Shown here: positions 18,211 to 27,577 of the stretch, piece after piece | How positions within the stretch are numbered: position 1 is the stretch's first letter | Layout of the letters: every line of letters begins with the position of its first letter | Source: Gammaproteobacteria bacterium UBA5109 | Lineage (GTDB): Bacteria > Pseudomonadota > Gammaproteobacteria > Pseudomonadales > Pseudohongiellaceae | Direction of reading: 5' to 3' | Length of the DNA stretch: 64,000 nt | Assembly (NCBI GenBank): GCA_002414385.1 | Contig: DHZH01000007.1 | Span: 124,001-188,000, forward strand | Notes under the pieces: generated by a model | Told to the model about the DNA's origin: nothing | The model's database searches: none | What the model saw: only the letters and a program-made list of their open reading frames with translations | Translations under genes and position numbers: made by a program

Positions 18211-19509
18211 CTAATCCAGAAATGGCGACCATGCAGGCTCCCTGACATTACCTTGCGCGGATGGTATCTGGAACTTGACTCTGCCGTCAATGGAAACAGC
18301 GTTTAAAATGCCTCTATCACCTACTTTTGAGGCATAAATCACCATACTGGCATTTGGTGCTATGCTGGGTGACTCATCAAGCTGGGTTTCGGTGAGAATT
18401 CTGATGGTTCCGCGTTCAAGATTCAGTACCGAAATACTGAAGTCATCATTGTTGTCAAAGCGATGGACCAGCACCATATTGTTGCCATCCCGCAACATCC
18501 TGGCCCGGGCATTATAGTTACCTTCAAAGGTCAATCGCTCTTCCCAGCGTGTTTCCAGGTCAACCTGGTATATCTGCGGATTATTACTTCGCTCTGAGGT
18601 GAAAATCAGCGACGAACCATCCGGTGACCAGCTCGGTTCGGTATCAATGGAAAAATGATTGGTAATACGCTGCAGTTCCCGGGTGCGTAGATCCATGATA
18701 TAGATATCCGGGTTCCCGTCTTTTGAGGACACCATGGCCAGGCGGTTACCGTCGGGTGAAAACACCGGTGAGCTGTTGATTCCGGTGAAATTGGTAAGCT
18801 GTTCGCGAACCCCGCTGCTGATATTCTGAATGAATATCTGCGAACGACCGGTCTCAAACGATACATAGGCTATCTGGCTACCATCGGGTGACCAGGTCGG
18901 CGACATGATCGGTTCAGTGCCTTCCCACAGGATCTGGGGACGACCACCATCCGCATCTGCCATTTCCAGCCGGTAAGGGAAAGATTGCCGTGAGTCTTCG
19001 GTGACATAAAGAATTTTGGTGGCAAAAGCTCCACGTACTCCCGTGACTTCCTCAAACACCTGATCACTGATGGCATGCGCGATATCCCGCAGCTGGGACT
19101 CCGTCCCCGAGATACGTTCACCAATCAGGCGTTCTTCGCGCAGTACGTCAAAAAATTCATACTGCACCTGAATAAGGTCACTGTTGTCACTGCGGGTAAT
19201 TTTTCCGACCAGCAGGTAATCCGAACCGAGGAAACGCCAGTCACGAAAATACACTTCAGCCTGTTCATGTGGCTGGCTCAACATGTTATTTGGGTCAATC
19301 GGTGAAAATTCGCCGGTGTTGCGTAGGTTATTGCTGATGACCTGATCAACCTGATCACCCAGCACGCCAAAGCCTTCCCATTCAAAAGGGACAATCGCGA
19401 TGGGAACCGGATTATCCACTCCCTGTGTGATGACAATATTCAGTTGAGCATGAGCCAGGGCTGGCAAAGCCAGAATAATCAATAATATCAGTCGGTTTAG
19501 CTTTAACAT
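18211..19509 (-). CDS. tolB: Tol-Pal translocation protein TolB
   Basis: Periplasmic beta-propeller that shuttles between Pal and TolA. A signal peptide ends at AHAQ (about residue 22), an N-terminal domain follows (to about 165), and then six WD40-like blades with repeated SPdGxxIAYVS and PSWSPDG motifs. At 432 residues the length is typical. Its start overlaps the tolA stop by one base. Confidence 0.95.
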   Translation of the reverse strand: MLKLNRLILLIILALPALAHAQLNIVITQGVDNPVPIAIVPFEWEGFGVLGDQVDQVISNNLRNTGEFSPIDPNNMLSQPHEQAEVYFRDWRFLGSDYLLVGKITRSDNSDLIQVQYEFFDVLREERLIGERISGTESQLRDIAHAISDQVFEEVTGVRGAFATKILYVTEDSRQSFPYRLEMADADGGRPQILWEGTEPIMSPTWSPDGSQIAYVSFETGRSQIFIQNISSGVREQLTNFTGINSSPVFSPDGNRLAMVSSKDGNPDIYIMDLRTRELQRITNHFSIDTEPSWSPDGSSLIFTSERSNNPQIYQVDLETRWEERLTFEGNYNARARMLRDGNNMVLVHRFDNNDDFSISVLNLERGTIRILTETQLDESPSIAPNASMVIYASKVGDRGILNAVSIDGRVKFQIPSAQGNVREPAWSPFLD

Positions 19510-20354
19510 TAACGTAATAAATCCTCCGGTCTGAATGTCAGTGTCAAATTGCGAAAACTCGCTTCAAACAGGCTTGTGGACATACCCTGTAATTCAGGAA
19601 ACCGTGCAGCACGTCTCACAGCCTGCTCCACAGAGCGGTCAAAAGCTGCATCGCCGCTGCTCTGGATAATTTCCACGGATATGACCTCCCCTGTCGGCAC
19701 CAGCCTGATCGCCAATACTGCTGTCATGCCGTTTCTGGCGCTGGGTGGAATCACCCAGTTTCTTGTCACAGTATTATGAACAATAGCACTATATGTATCC
19801 ACGGCGCGAGCGTCCGCCTCCCGCTGGGCGGCCAGTTGTTGCTGGCGTTCCGCTTCTGCCTGCTGCGCGGCCTGTTGCTCTCTGGCAAGTTGCTCCTGGC
19901 GCTGACGCTCCAGGCGTTGCTGCTCTTCAATCTGTGCCTGGCGTTGTGCTTCGCGCTGGGCTTCCTGTTCCGCCTGCCGGCGTTGCGCCAGCTCCTGTTC
20001 ACTGCGCTGCTGTTCCAGTCTTTGTTGTTCCTGCAGCTCTGCCTGCCGTCTGGCTTCCTCTTCCCGGGCTGCCTGAGCTGCCGCTTCCTGTTCACGTTGA
20101 CGCTGGGCTGCGGCTTCTCGTGCCTGTTCCTGCTGGATTTGTTGCAGCCGACGCAGGCGTTGCGGGTTTTCTTCAGCCGTAGTGGCACTGATGTAGACCG
20201 GGGTATCAAGATCAACCATATCATTGCGGAGAAAGGGATTATCCAGAATGATGTATAGCAACAACCCGTGTATCAGTATTGCGGCCAGTACTGCAGGTGG
20301 ATAGCCTTCATGTTTGAGTAACAAGGCCATTGGATGGAATGCAAACATAGTCAT
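19509..20354 (-). CDS. tolA: Tol-Pal protein TolA
   Basis: Inner-membrane anchored bridge to the outer membrane. One transmembrane helix (about residues 22-40, LAAILIHGLLLYIIL) is followed by a Gln/Glu/Arg/Ala-rich helical domain (about 65-190) and a small C-terminal domain with RLVPTGEVISVEI and the SSGDAAFDRSVEQAV motif that contacts TolB/Pal. The protein is shorter than E. coli TolA (421) because its helical domain is shorter. In-frame ATGs at 20354 and 20348 are both possible. Confidence 0.93.
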   Translation of the reverse strand: MTMFAFHPMALLLKHEGYPPAVLAAILIHGLLLYIILDNPFLRNDMVDLDTPVYISATTAEENPQRLRRLQQIQQEQAREAAAQRQREQEAAAQAAREEEARRQAELQEQQRLEQQRSEQELAQRRQAEQEAQREAQRQAQIEEQQRLERQRQEQLAREQQAAQQAEAERQQQLAAQREADARAVDTYSAIVHNTVTRNWVIPPSARNGMTAVLAIRLVPTGEVISVEIIQSSGDAAFDRSVEQAVRRAARFPELQGMSTSLFEASFRNLTLTFRPEDLLR

Positions 20355-20382
20355 TATTCCGCGTGGTCCTGATATTCCTTAA

Positions 20383-20817
20383 CTATTGAATTTCCGGTGG
20401 CTGTGTGATCAAGCGTACGCTAGGCGCACCGGCATCTTCAAGGGTCGCCATCAGGCTCATGACCAGTCCGTAATTGACTGCGGCATCTGCTTCCAGAAAT
20501 ACCGGAACCCCCGGGTTCTGGTTCATGATGCGGCTGACATTATCCCCAATTGTCTCAAGCGGTACCGGTTCGGGATCTTCGCTGACCTCTCCCAGGCTGA
20601 TGTAAAACTGACCTTCAGCATCGATTGACACTACCAGCGTCAGTTCATCATTATCATCGACGATTTCAGCATCAGCCTGCGGTAAATCCACACGCACTCC
20701 CTGGGTAATCAGTGGCGCAGTGATCATGAACACGATCAACAGCACCAGCATGACATCAATCAATGGTACAACATTGATTTCAGACATCAGTTTTCTCTGT
20801 TTTCTGCGAACTTCCAT
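20383..20817 (-). CDS. tolR: Tol-Pal proton-channel subunit TolR
   Basis: ExbD/TolR family protein with one transmembrane helix (about residues 18-38) containing the conserved Asp of PLIDVMLVLLIVF (Asp22 region), which carries protons for the TolQR motor, and a periplasmic domain. At 144 residues the length is normal. It sits between tolQ and tolA. Confidence 0.95.
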   Translation of the reverse strand: MEVRRKQRKLMSEINVVPLIDVMLVLLIVFMITAPLITQGVRVDLPQADAEIVDDNDELTLVVSIDAEGQFYISLGEVSEDPEPVPLETIGDNVSRIMNQNPGVPVFLEADAAVNYGLVMSLMATLEDAGAPSVRLITQPPEIQ

Positions 20818-20829
20818 GCCGGTTCCTGT

Positions 20830-21537
20830 TTAGGCGGTTTTTTCCTGGCGTCTGGTATGCGCCTGGCGGTGAAGAATGCTGGAGAACTCATCCATAAAAG
20901 TGTAATAACTATCAGTTATTGAATTAACACTGGCTGAATAGCGGTTAAATGCGAGCACCGCTGGAATCGCCGCAAACAGGCCCATTTCTGTGGCGAACAG
21001 GGCTTCGGCGATACCCGGAGCTACAACCGCTAGACTGGCCTGACTTTGTGCCGCCAGGTCAAAAAACGCCATCATGATTCCCCATACCGTACCGAACAGG
21101 CCAATGTAAACCGAGACGCTGCCCACCGTGGCCAGAATGGGCAAATGCCGTTCCAGAACCCTTTCCTCACGCGCCAGTGCTACCCGCATGGCGCGCTGGG
21201 AACCTTCCATGACTGCATCAGAATCAATCCCCGGTTGCTGACGCAGACGGGTGAATTCCTTGAAGCCGGAACGAAACAGGTTTTCCATACCAATTATGCT
21301 GACATCTTCCTTTTTCAGTTTATTGGTACCGTCACGAAACAGCTGGCTCAGATCCATCCCTGACCAGAACAGTTTTTCAAAATTGAAAACTTCTTTTTCC
21401 GCATCCTTGATGATGATCCATTTCTGAACAATGATCACCCAGGATAAAATTGAAAGCACAAACAGGCTGAACATGACCAGCTTGCCGATCAGTGTGGCAC
21501 CGATAATCATGCTCCAGATATTCATCGATTCACCCAT
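20830..21537 (-). CDS. tolQ: Tol-Pal motor subunit TolQ
   Basis: ExbB/TolQ family inner-membrane protein with three transmembrane helices (about residues 15-37, 135-160, 170-195) and the GTVWGIM and ATEMGLFAAIPAVLAFN motifs. It forms the proton-driven motor with TolR. A GAGGAG site precedes the start. Only 38 bases separate it from ruvB; the ybgC thioesterase gene that usually stands here is absent. Confidence 0.95.
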   Translation of the reverse strand: MGESMNIWSMIIGATLIGKLVMFSLFVLSILSWVIIVQKWIIIKDAEKEVFNFEKLFWSGMDLSQLFRDGTNKLKKEDVSIIGMENLFRSGFKEFTRLRQQPGIDSDAVMEGSQRAMRVALAREERVLERHLPILATVGSVSVYIGLFGTVWGIMMAFFDLAAQSQASLAVVAPGIAEALFATEMGLFAAIPAVLAFNRYSASVNSITDSYYTFMDEFSSILHRQAHTRRQEKTA

Positions 21538-21575
21538 ACTTTCTTTTTCTCCTCTTAATCAATCTTGTCAGCTGT

Positions 21576-22604
21576 TTACTGTTCGTCAGAAAACAGGTCC
21601 GATTTCCCCGATTTCAGCCCAAAGTGTCGATAGGCAAATTCAGTCACCATCCTCCCACGCGGAGTACGGGTGATAAAGCCCTGTTGTATCAGATAGGGTT
21701 CCAGTACATCTTCTACTGTGCCTTTTTCTTCACTGATGGCAGCGGCAATACTTTCTATCCCTACCGGGCCGCCGTCAAACTTTTCAATCAGTGCCAACAG
21801 GAAACGCCGGTCCAGATGGTCAAAACCATTCTTGTCGATACTCAGCATATCCAGCGCTTCATTGGCAATTTGTCTGTCGATATGGCCTTCATGTTTGACT
21901 TCGGCAAAATCCCGTACGCGGCGTAACAGGCGGTTGGCAATTCGTGGGGTTCCTCGAGCACGCCGGGCGATTTCTTCTGCTCCCTCGGCATCACAACGCG
22001 CACCAAGAATCTGCGCCGAGCGCTCGACAATACTGCTTAAATGATTGACGCTGTAGAACTCCAGGCGTTGCACAATGCCAAAACGGTCTCGCAGCGGCGA
22101 GGTCAACAGACCGGCACGGGTGGTGGCCCCTACCAGGGTGAAAGGCGGCAATTCCAGTTTCAGGGAACGTGCTGAAGGGCCTTCACCGATCATGATGTCG
22201 AGCTGGAAATCTTCCATGGCCGGATACAGAATTTCTTCCACGGCCGGGTTCAGGCGGTGTATCTCATCAATAAACAGAACATCGCCACTTTCCAGGTTGG
22301 TCAGCATGGCAGCCAGATCACCGGCTTTTTCCAGTACCGGGCCGGAAGTGCTTTTCATGGTGACACCCATTTCGTTGGCAACGATATAGGACAGCGTGGT
22401 CTTGCCCAGTCCGGGCGGACCAAAAATCAACACATGATCCAGGGCTTCCTTGCGCTGTCGGGCAGCAGAAATGAATATTTCCATCTGTTCCTTGACGCCC
22501 TCCTGACCAATATAGTCAGCCAGCTTGTGCGGGCGAATAGCCAGTTCCTGCTGAACTTCGTTCTCGGCAGGAGCGGCAGATATGAGTCGGTCTTCTTCCA
22601 GCAT
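21576..22604 (-). CDS. ruvB: Holliday junction branch-migration helicase RuvB
   Basis: AAA+ ATPase that drives branch migration with RuvA. Walker A GPPGLGKT, Walker B LFIDEIHR, sensor GATTRAGLL and the C-terminal winged helix ending TPRGR are all present. The 342-residue length is typical. It forms a ruvC-ruvA-ruvB operon with yebC and aspS upstream. Confidence 0.97.
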   Translation of the reverse strand: MLEEDRLISAAPAENEVQQELAIRPHKLADYIGQEGVKEQMEIFISAARQRKEALDHVLIFGPPGLGKTTLSYIVANEMGVTMKSTSGPVLEKAGDLAAMLTNLESGDVLFIDEIHRLNPAVEEILYPAMEDFQLDIMIGEGPSARSLKLELPPFTLVGATTRAGLLTSPLRDRFGIVQRLEFYSVNHLSSIVERSAQILGARCDAEGAEEIARRARGTPRIANRLLRRVRDFAEVKHEGHIDRQIANEALDMLSIDKNGFDHLDRRFLLALIEKFDGGPVGIESIAAAISEEKGTVEDVLEPYLIQQGFITRTPRGRMVTEFAYRHFGLKSGKSDLFSDEQ

Positions 22605-22614
22605 AATTAGGACT

Positions 22615-23232
22615 TTAGCCTGTCATGTCTCTAAGTGCCAGACGAACCAGTTGACTGGTCTCCAGAGACTGATTGTTTTCTTCCAGTTTCTTCGCTGCCC
22701 GTGAAATTGCCTTGCCGGCATCCTGTGGTTTATAACCCAGCGCAATCAGGGCAGATTCCGCGTCCTGGTAACCACTGCCAGATGACTTTCCACTATCCAC
22801 ACTCTCAAGCTGGTCGGTTTCCTGATACCAGTCGGTGAGTTTATCGCGCAATTCAACTATCAGGCGCTCGGCTGTCTTTTTACCGACTCCCGGCAGGCGT
22901 ACCAGGGTATTCACATCATCCTGACGCACACAATTGGCAAGTTCATGAATATTCAGTCCGGACAGAATCCCCAGTGCCATTTTCGGCCCCACCCCGTTTA
23001 ATTTGATCAGCAGGCGAAACAGGGTTCGCTCGTTCAGCTCATAAAAGCCATAGAGTAACTGGGCATCTTCCCTGACCACCAGATGGGTATGCAAACTGAC
23101 AGTCTGCCCGTTTTCCGGCAAATGGAACAGGGTGCTCATCGGCACCGCAACTTCATAGGCCAGACCGTTCACATCCACCAGAACCTGATTGGAGTGTTTT
23201 TCCAGCAGGGTTCCCCTGATTCTGCCTATCAT
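22615..23232 (-). CDS. ruvA: Holliday junction DNA-binding protein RuvA
   Basis: Tetrameric protein that binds the four-way junction and loads RuvB. An N-terminal OB fold (MIGRIRGTL start), paired helix-hairpin-helix motifs (LNGVGPKMALGILSG and LPGVGKKTAERLIVEL) and a C-terminal RuvB-contacting domain are visible. It overlaps the ruvC stop by 4 bases. Confidence 0.96.
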   Translation of the reverse strand: MIGRIRGTLLEKHSNQVLVDVNGLAYEVAVPMSTLFHLPENGQTVSLHTHLVVREDAQLLYGFYELNERTLFRLLIKLNGVGPKMALGILSGLNIHELANCVRQDDVNTLVRLPGVGKKTAERLIVELRDKLTDWYQETDQLESVDSGKSSGSGYQDAESALIALGYKPQDAGKAISRAAKKLEENNQSLETSQLVRLALRDMTG

Positions 23233-23762
23233 CGCTTGATTTCTTCCTGTAAACGGCGTCGCCGGCTGCCCTGTACTCCGGATATCTTAATCAAACTTGA
23301 CTGAGTATGCACATGACACACTGCCACGCACAGGGCATCTGCCGCATCCTCCTGTGGTTTCGCCTGAAGTGAAAGTATCGACATCACCATATGCTGCATT
23401 TGTTCTTTATCGGCCCTGCCCTTACCTACCAGCGCCTTCTTGATCTGATTTGGCGGATATTCAAAAACCGGCAGCTCCAGATTACGACAGGCGACAATAA
23501 CGACACCACGGGCATGTCCCAATTTCAGTGCGGAAACAGGGCTGCGGCCGACAAAAATTTCTTCCAGCGCCACTTCATCGGGTTGATATTTTTCGATGAT
23601 TGCCGTCAGATCATCGTAGATGACTTTCAGGCGTTCGTTGAATTCCAGTTTTGCCACCCGGATACAGCCGGAGGCAACATACTCGAGTTTCTTTCCGGCG
23701 GTATTGATCAGGCCGTATCCGCATACACGGGAACCGGGATCAATGCCCAGGATCAGTGCCAT
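23229..23762 (-). CDS. ruvC: Holliday junction resolvase RuvC
   Basis: Endonuclease that resolves junctions. The acidic catalytic residues appear in GIDPGSRVCGYG (Asp7 region), VALEEIFVG and the late EDAADALCVAVCH motif. At 177 residues it is the usual size. It is the first gene of ruvCAB and sits 31 bases after yebC. Confidence 0.96.
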   Translation of the reverse strand: MALILGIDPGSRVCGYGLINTAGKKLEYVASGCIRVAKLEFNERLKVIYDDLTAIIEKYQPDEVALEEIFVGRSPVSALKLGHARGVVIVACRNLELPVFEYPPNQIKKALVGKGRADKEQMQHMVMSILSLQAKPQEDAADALCVAVCHVHTQSSLIKISGVQGSRRRRLQEEIKR

Positions 23763-23793
23763 GGAGTAATCAGCAGTTCAGGTGTAAACAGCA

Positions 23794-24543
23794 TTATTTA
23801 TCCAGTTCGGCCAGGACATCGTCGGAAATGCTGGCATTGGAGTAGACATTCTGTACATCATCAAGATCTTCCAGAGCGTCCACCAGATTCATCAGTTTTT
23901 CGGCGCCCTCGCTGTCCAGGGCAATTTCATTTTCAGCGAGCATGGTGACTTCTGCACTTTGTGCTTCCAGCCCGGATGCATCCAGGGCATCTTTTACAGC
24001 ACCGAAACTCTCGAAACTGGTATGCACTTCCATGCTGCCGTCTTCATTATTAAGCACATCTTCGGCGCCGGCTTCCAGTGCCGTTTCCAGTAACTTTTCT
24101 TCATCAGTACCGGCAGGATAGCTGATCACTCCGGTTTTGCTGAACAGGTAGGACACCGATCCATTGGTACCGAGATTTCCCCCGGCCTTGGTGAAACAAT
24201 GCCTGATTTCGGCAACGGTGCGATTCTTGTTATCAGTCATGGTTTCCAGCAGGATGGCTACCCCGTTGGGTCCATAGCCTTCATAGTTCAGTTCTTCAAG
24301 ATTTTCATTTTCAGTATTGCCAGCTCCCCGGTCGATAGCCCGATCGATGGTGTCGCGGGTCATATTGGCTGTCAGTGCTTTATCCACCACCGCCCGTAAT
24401 CGGGGGTTGTCTGCAACATCGCCGCCGCCCAGTCGTGCGGCCACTGTCAGCTCTCTGATCAGTTTGGTAAATATTTTCGCCCGCTTGGCATCCTGTCCGG
24501 CTTTACGGTGTTTGATATTTGCCCATTTACTGTGACCTGCCAT
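23794..24543 (-). CDS. yebC: YebC/PmpR family protein
   Basis: Widely conserved 249-residue protein starting MAGHSKWANIKHRK, with the DNKNRTVAEIRHCFTKAGGNLG core. Family members are described as transcriptional regulators (PmpR) or as factors that relieve ribosome stalling at proline stretches. It stands between aspS and ruvC, its normal place. Confidence 0.95.
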   Translation of the reverse strand: MAGHSKWANIKHRKAGQDAKRAKIFTKLIRELTVAARLGGGDVADNPRLRAVVDKALTANMTRDTIDRAIDRGAGNTENENLEELNYEGYGPNGVAILLETMTDNKNRTVAEIRHCFTKAGGNLGTNGSVSYLFSKTGVISYPAGTDEEKLLETALEAGAEDVLNNEDGSMEVHTSFESFGAVKDALDASGLEAQSAEVTMLAENEIALDSEGAEKLMNLVDALEDLDDVQNVYSNASISDDVLAELDK

Positions 24544-24593
24544 ACTGCTCTCTCTTTAGCTTTCCTCTGTTGTTCTTTTCTTGCTGGAGTCTG

Positions 24594-26369
24594 TTATGTC
24601 TCGGATTTCTGTTGTTCGCGCAGACGGATATTCAGTTCACGTAACTGTCGGTTCCCTACTTCTCCCGGGGCATCTGTCAACAGGCAACTGGCTGACTGGG
24701 TTTTCGGGAAGGCAATCACGTCACGAATTGAATGTGAGTTGGTCATCATCATCACCAACCTGTCCAGGCCGAAGGCAATACCACCATGGGGCGGACAACC
24801 GTACTTCAGCGCCTCAAGCAGAAAGCCGAATTTTTCATCAGCTTCTTGCGCATCTATCCCCAGTACCCGGAACACAGCCTGCTGCATAGTGGTGTTATTG
24901 ATACGAATTGAGCCGCCTCCGAGTTCGGTACCATTAAGCACCATATCATAGGCCCTGGACAGAGCTGCCAGCGGCTCAGCCTGTAACTCCTCCGGACTGC
25001 AGGAAGGTGCCGTGAATGGATGGTGTACAGAAGTGCAATTACCTTCCTTGTCTTTTTCAAACATGGGGAAGTCAACCACCCACAAGGGCGCCCAGCCCTC
25101 ACTGAGTAATTGCAGATCCTTGCCAACCCGGTCACGTAAAGCCGCGATACTTTCATTCACGACCGTGGCTTTATCGGCCCCGAAAAACAGAATATCCCCG
25201 GTGGCGGCAGCGGACCGTTCCAGGACAGACTGCACAACTTCATCGGGCATGAATTTAAGAATTGGCGACTGCAATCCTTGCATCCCTGCCTCAAGGTCAT
25301 TCACCTTGATCCAGGCCAGACCCCTGGCACCGTAATTGGCGATATAGGCAGTATAATCATCAATCTGTTTGCGGCTGATTTCAGCCCCGCCTGGCACCCG
25401 TAGGACCACGACCCTGGATTCAGGATCATTGGCCGGTGCATTAAATACCTTGAATTCCACTTTCTGCATCAGGTCAGCGATATCAACCAGTTGTAACGGG
25501 TTACGTAAATCCGGGCGGTCAGTCCCATACTTTTTGACTGCATCGGCGTAGCTCATGCGCGGGAATTCCGGCAGGTCTACAGAAAGATGTTCACTGAATA
25601 CCGTACGAATCATCGCTTCAGCTATCGCCATGACGGCTTCTTCATCCATAAAAGAGGTTTCAATATCCACCTGGGTGAATTCCGGCTGACGGTCGGCGCG
25701 CAAATCTTCATCACGAAAACATTTGGCAATCTGGTAGTAACGGTCCATGCCCGAAACCATCAAAAGCTGCTTGAATAATTGCGGTGACTGCGGCAATGCA
25801 AAAAACTTGCCCGGATGCGTGCGGCTGGGAACCAGATAGTCACGTGCACCCTCCGGTGTTGCCCGGGTCAGAATCGGGGTTTCGATATCCAGAAAGCCCT
25901 GCTCATCCAGAAAACGACGGATACTGCTGGTCACTCTGGAACGCATGCGCAGGCGCTGCAGCATTTCCGGACGGCGCAAATCGATAAAGCGGTGTCGCAG
26001 ACGAACATCTTCACCTACTGCCATATGTTCATCCAGTTGAAAAGGCGGTGTTTCAGCGGCACTGAGAATTTCCAGGGTTTTACCCAGTACTTCGATTTTG
26101 CCGGTGGCCATTTCAGGGTTTTGCGTCCCTTCCGGGCGTTCACGGACCAGGCCCTCAACACGAATAACAAATTCATTGCGCACCTGTTCTGCCAGGGCAA
26201 AACTCTCCTCGGTATCCGGATCGAATACAACCTGGGTAATGCCGTCACGGTCGCGTAAATCCAGGAAAATCACTCCACCATGATCGCGGCGACGATGCAC
26301 CCAACCGCATAAAGCAACCTCTGCCGAGATATTACTTTCGTTTAATTCACCACAATAATGGCTTCGCAT
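24594..26369 (-). CDS. aspS: Aspartyl-tRNA synthetase
   Basis: Class II synthetase with an N-terminal OB anticodon-binding domain, motif 2 FRDEDLRADRQPEFTQ, a GAD insertion and motif 3 GLDRLVMM; 591 residues, the bacterial length. His30 and Gly81 sit where the non-discriminating AspRS of Pseudomonas aeruginosa carries His and Gly, so this enzyme may also charge tRNA-Asn with aspartate for amidation by GatCAB. That is an inference from two residues. Confidence 0.96.
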   Translation of the reverse strand: MRSHYCGELNESNISAEVALCGWVHRRRDHGGVIFLDLRDRDGITQVVFDPDTEESFALAEQVRNEFVIRVEGLVRERPEGTQNPEMATGKIEVLGKTLEILSAAETPPFQLDEHMAVGEDVRLRHRFIDLRRPEMLQRLRMRSRVTSSIRRFLDEQGFLDIETPILTRATPEGARDYLVPSRTHPGKFFALPQSPQLFKQLLMVSGMDRYYQIAKCFRDEDLRADRQPEFTQVDIETSFMDEEAVMAIAEAMIRTVFSEHLSVDLPEFPRMSYADAVKKYGTDRPDLRNPLQLVDIADLMQKVEFKVFNAPANDPESRVVVLRVPGGAEISRKQIDDYTAYIANYGARGLAWIKVNDLEAGMQGLQSPILKFMPDEVVQSVLERSAAATGDILFFGADKATVVNESIAALRDRVGKDLQLLSEGWAPLWVVDFPMFEKDKEGNCTSVHHPFTAPSCSPEELQAEPLAALSRAYDMVLNGTELGGGSIRINNTTMQQAVFRVLGIDAQEADEKFGFLLEALKYGCPPHGGIAFGLDRLVMMMTNSHSIRDVIAFPKTQSASCLLTDAPGEVGNRQLRELNIRLREQQKSET

Positions 26370-26449
26370 ACTTAACCCTTATAAGCTTTTAGCTGGATAC
26401 TACTTTTTATACACTTCTGAACACTTCAGTCACGCCTGACAGTTTGCCC

Positions 26450-26755
26450 TCAGACTGAACTCTTTGATTCAGGTTTGTTTTCCGACTTACCGGCAGACCC
26501 GGATTTTTTCGAATCGTCTGCTGAGCCTGAATCCTTTTGCTCTGATTTCTCATTAGCGGCAGCTTTCTTGCCGGAATTTTTAAAATCAGTCTCATACCAG
26601 CCGCTGCCTTTTAGGCGAAAGCTTGTAGCTGAAATTAGCTTTTTCATGCTGGACTTTCCACATTCCGGACATTCCTTCAGGGGCGGATCACTGATTTTTT
26701 GCAGTTTTTCCAATTCCACTCCGCAGGAGTTACATTTATATTCATAAATAGGCAT
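26450..26755 (-). CDS. FmdB-type zinc-ribbon protein
   Basis: A 101-residue protein with an N-terminal zinc ribbon (MPIYEYKC then CxxC and CPECG pairs within residues 1-35) of the FmdB/CxxC_CxxC_SSSS class, followed by a conserved GSGWYETDF segment and a Lys/Ser/Glu-rich disordered tail from about 60. The second of two tandem ATGs is preferred because GAGG lies 6 bases ahead and family members begin MPIYEY. It often precedes aspS, as here. Function unknown; a nucleic-acid role is suspected. Confidence 0.85.
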   Translation of the reverse strand: MPIYEYKCNSCGVELEKLQKISDPPLKECPECGKSSMKKLISATSFRLKGSGWYETDFKNSGKKAAANEKSEQKDSGSADDSKKSGSAGKSENKPESKSSV

Positions 26756-27099
26756 CATGCACCTCTATTAATGCACTCAATTAAGCACGCAATACTATTT
26801 TGCTTAAGCAGAATCAAAAGCGCTGCATTGTACCTTATTTAATTCCCGGACAACATTTTTGTTAATTACCCCCGCTTAGGAAAAAAATAACAAAAAAAGC
26901 ACCAAAACCCCTATAAAACCCTTGCCCGTTTTGGGTGAAAAAGATATAAAGGCTCACTTAACCGGAGACACTAGTTTCAGGAGTCCTTGGTTAAGCTGGC
27001 AGTTCAACAAGCTTGAGATTATGCATCTTTCTGCTTGAAAAATTGCAGAGCTGAAACTGAGAATTTAATTAACCACTCAAACAATTAAGAGATGAAGGT
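26756..27099. other. Intergenic region between the zinc-ribbon and HU-like genes
   Basis: About 340 bases of AT-rich sequence between divergent genes. It contains a short palindrome TGCTTAAGCA near 26803, A-rich tracts at 26880-26900, and a strong promoter match for the HU-like gene. That gene would have a leader of about 140 bases. No further gene is visible. Confidence 0.5.
26922..26950 (+). promoter_or_regulatory. Sigma70-type promoter of the HU-like gene
   Basis: TTGCCC at 26922-26927 and TATAAA at 26945-26950 are separated by 17 bases, directed towards the HU-like gene. Adjacent A-tracts upstream may act as an UP element. Sequence match only. Confidence 0.6.
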
Positions 27100-27462
27100 A
27101 TGGCTGTAAAAAAATCCCCGAAAGCACCCGCAAAGAAAACCAGCGCAATTCAGGAAAAATATACAAAAACAGCAATCCTCAGCACTATTTCTGAAAATAC
27201 GGGGCTAACCAAAAAGGAAGTTTCCGCGGTGCTGGACGAATTGTCTGTACTCATCGAGCGACACATCAAAAAGCGTGGTGTCGGTGAGTTTACTCTTCCA
27301 GGTCTGTTAAAAATCAAAACGGTCAAGCGCCCAGCTCGTCCGGCTCGCAAGAATGTTCCAAACCCTTTCAAACCGGGTGAGTTTATGGACATCCCGAAAA
27401 AACCGGCTTCTACCAAAGTCAGAGTTCTGCCACTGAAAAAGCTCAAGGAATTTGCGCTTTAA
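27100..27462 (+). CDS. HU/IHF-family DNA-binding protein with basic N-terminal extension
   Basis: A 120-residue histone-like protein. Residues 1-22 are a Lys/Ala/Pro-rich tail; about 23-70 contain the helical dimerisation part (LTKKEVSAVLDELSVLIERHIKK); about 75-110 form the DNA-binding arm, with RPARPARKNVPNPFKPGE replacing the canonical ARxGRNPxTGE. Standard HU is 90 residues, so this belongs to the longer variant group. A strong promoter and terminator frame it as a single-gene unit, consistent with an abundant nucleoid protein. Confidence 0.85.
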   Translation: MAVKKSPKAPAKKTSAIQEKYTKTAILSTISENTGLTKKEVSAVLDELSVLIERHIKKRGVGEFTLPGLLKIKTVKRPARPARKNVPNPFKPGEFMDIPKKPASTKVRVLPLKKLKEFAL

Positions 27463-27484
27463 GCAGTAGCAGATCAGGTTTTTC

Positions 27485-27512
27485 AAAAAGCAGCCTTCGG
27501 GCTGCTTTTTTA
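27485..27512 (+). terminator. Rho-independent terminator after the HU-like gene
   Basis: A perfect 11-bp inverted repeat (AAAAAGCAGCC / GGCTGCTTTTT) closes on a TTCG tetraloop and ends in a T-run, 22 bases after the stop codon. Confidence 0.9.
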
Positions 27513-27577
27513 TTAGAGAAGCCCTTATCATTGCTTATCAGGGCATCCCTGGCTAAATCAGGTATCATTCAGCACCT

